From Oscillospiraceae bacterium (GTDB lineage: Bacteria; Bacillota; Clostridia; Oscillospirales; Ruminococcaceae): DNA of 6,729 nucleotides. The stretch is taken from contig CAAGEZ010000064.1 of assembly GCA_900768995.1 (NCBI GenBank), forward strand, positions 1 through 6,729, in the 5' to 3' direction. The notes below the pieces were generated by a model that saw nothing but the letters and a program-made list of their open reading frames with translations, was not told the DNA's origin and searched no databases. Position 1 is the first letter of the stretch. The number at the start of each line of letters is the position of its first letter. Both the position numbers and the translations under genes were made by a program. This document shows, piece by piece, positions 6,277-6,729 of the stretch.

Positions 6277-6589
6277 TTGATAAAGCCTTTTTGACAAAAG
6301 AAACGGTTGTATCAAGTATAACAGCGGTTGCCATTCCGTAAATCATGAGATGAACGGAATATTTAAGGATCAGCAGAACAATAGCTCCTGTCCAATCTGA
6401 TGCAAAAAAAAGCAACGATACAGGCGACAATCGCAGCACTGCCGCCAAGCTGGATAAATCTTGTGTGAAGCGCAGAGAAACCTTTTCTTTTGAAAAAAGG
6501 ATATGAGAAAAATACACAAGCGCAAAAGGCAGACTAACAAGAAAATATTTTAAGGGATAGTTACAAAAAAAGCTGGGCTCTGCAACTCT
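6260..6589 (-). pseudogene. Hydrophobic C-terminal fragment of an unidentified membrane protein
   Basis: About 105-110 codons, in the same open frame as the transposase fragment, end at a TGA at 6260-6262. I do not recognise the family. The translation contains three probable membrane segments: PLKYFLVSLPFALVYFSHIL, then LAAVLRLSPVSLLFFAS, then a long stretch from WTGAIVLLILKY to ATAVILDTTV that may hold one or two helices. It ends in a short basic tail (VKKALSMRNYR). No ribosome site or convincing internal start is visible. I read it as the 3' remnant of a multi-pass membrane-protein gene that lost its 5' part when the insertion sequence arrived or decayed. The alternative is a genuine new fusion read from the transposase frame, which I consider unlikely. 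Confidence 0.45.
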
Positions 6590-6590
6590 G
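6575..6590 (-). repeat. Right copy of the split motif, at the transposase breakpoint
   Basis: CAGAGTT followed directly by GCAGAGCCC on the minus strand. It starts where IS256 homology ends and precedes the hydrophobic segment. It may be the terminal sequence of the element, joined to codon DLKT by an internal deletion. See the left copy at 98-119. Confidence 0.25.
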
Positions 6591-6729
6591 GTCTTAAGGT
6601 CATTGGCAAATTCTTTCTTGTTTTTTTCTCCAACATATTTCAGTGTATTTCTCACCTGATGAACAATGCAGCGCTGTAATTCTGTCTGCGGATATGCAGC
6701 TACTGCAGCTTCTTTCATTCCGGAGAGCC
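6590..6729 (-). pseudogene. IS256 (Mutator)-family transposase fragment, cut by the window edge
   Basis: The translation reads LSGMKEAAVAAYPQTELQ, then CIVHQVRNTLKYV, then KNKKEFANDLKT. CIVHQ(I/V)RN followed by KKEFANDLK is the recognisable central signature of IS256-family transposases, between the second catalytic Asp and the final Glu. The frame enters from beyond the right edge, so the N-terminal half may exist outside. Homology stops after DLKT at about 6590, where family members continue with a sequence like IYxAP. The segment carrying the final catalytic Glu is therefore missing, and the fragment cannot encode an active transposase. It is followed in frame by unrelated hydrophobic sequence. 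Confidence 0.85.

Noticed and set aside
1..6729. CRISPR array, tRNA or rRNA genes, toxin-antitoxin or defence system
   Set aside because: I saw no regularly spaced repeats, no cloverleaf or rRNA sequence, and no defence-type domain in any reading frame.

Overview
All recognisable genes in this window lie on the minus strand, so transcription runs from the right edge to the left. The gene set (TmcAL-type tRNA acetylation enzyme, DUF896/UPF0291 protein, clostridial-type Ogg, NspC-type decarboxylase, COG2509 FAD protein) and the moderately low-GC composition fit a Firmicute of class Clostridia. A Ruminococcus-like gut bacterium is my best guess. No rRNA, tRNA or other taxonomic marker is present, so this is an inference from gene content.

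Right edge (about 6260-6729): the middle of an IS256/Mutator-family transposase gene runs in from outside the window. It stops abruptly near 6590 and continues in the same open frame into an unrelated hydrophobic stretch, which looks like the tail of a broken membrane-protein gene. This is a decayed accessory scar.

Unit 1 (about 6238-4493): a near-consensus sigma-A-type promoter (TTGCAA, 17 nt, extended TATAAT) drives the tRNA(Met) cytidine acetate ligase gene. A small DUF896 gene overlaps its end by 8 nt. The unit closes with a long, well-paired hairpin followed by a U-rich tail.

Unit 2 (4465-153): four closely packed genes with gaps of 15, 12 and 26 nt. In order they encode carboxynorspermidine/carboxyspermidine decarboxylase (nspC), a calcineurin-like metallophosphoesterase with two altered active-site positions, an 8-oxoguanine DNA glycosylase/lyase, and a COG2509 FAD-dependent oxidoreductase. 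I see no convincing promoter between the hairpin and nspC, so the hairpin may act as an attenuator or partial terminator between the two units. A GATC-tetraloop hairpin at 39-60 pairs better as minus-strand RNA and is the best candidate for the end of the unit.

Functionally this is mostly a housekeeping set: tRNA wobble modification, polyamine synthesis, base-excision repair of oxidised guanine, and a redox flavoprotein. I found no convincing undescribed system. The points most worth a second look are the altered metallophosphoesterase active site, the hairpin before nspC, the chimeric transposase/membrane reading frame, and the C-terminal tail of TmcAL.
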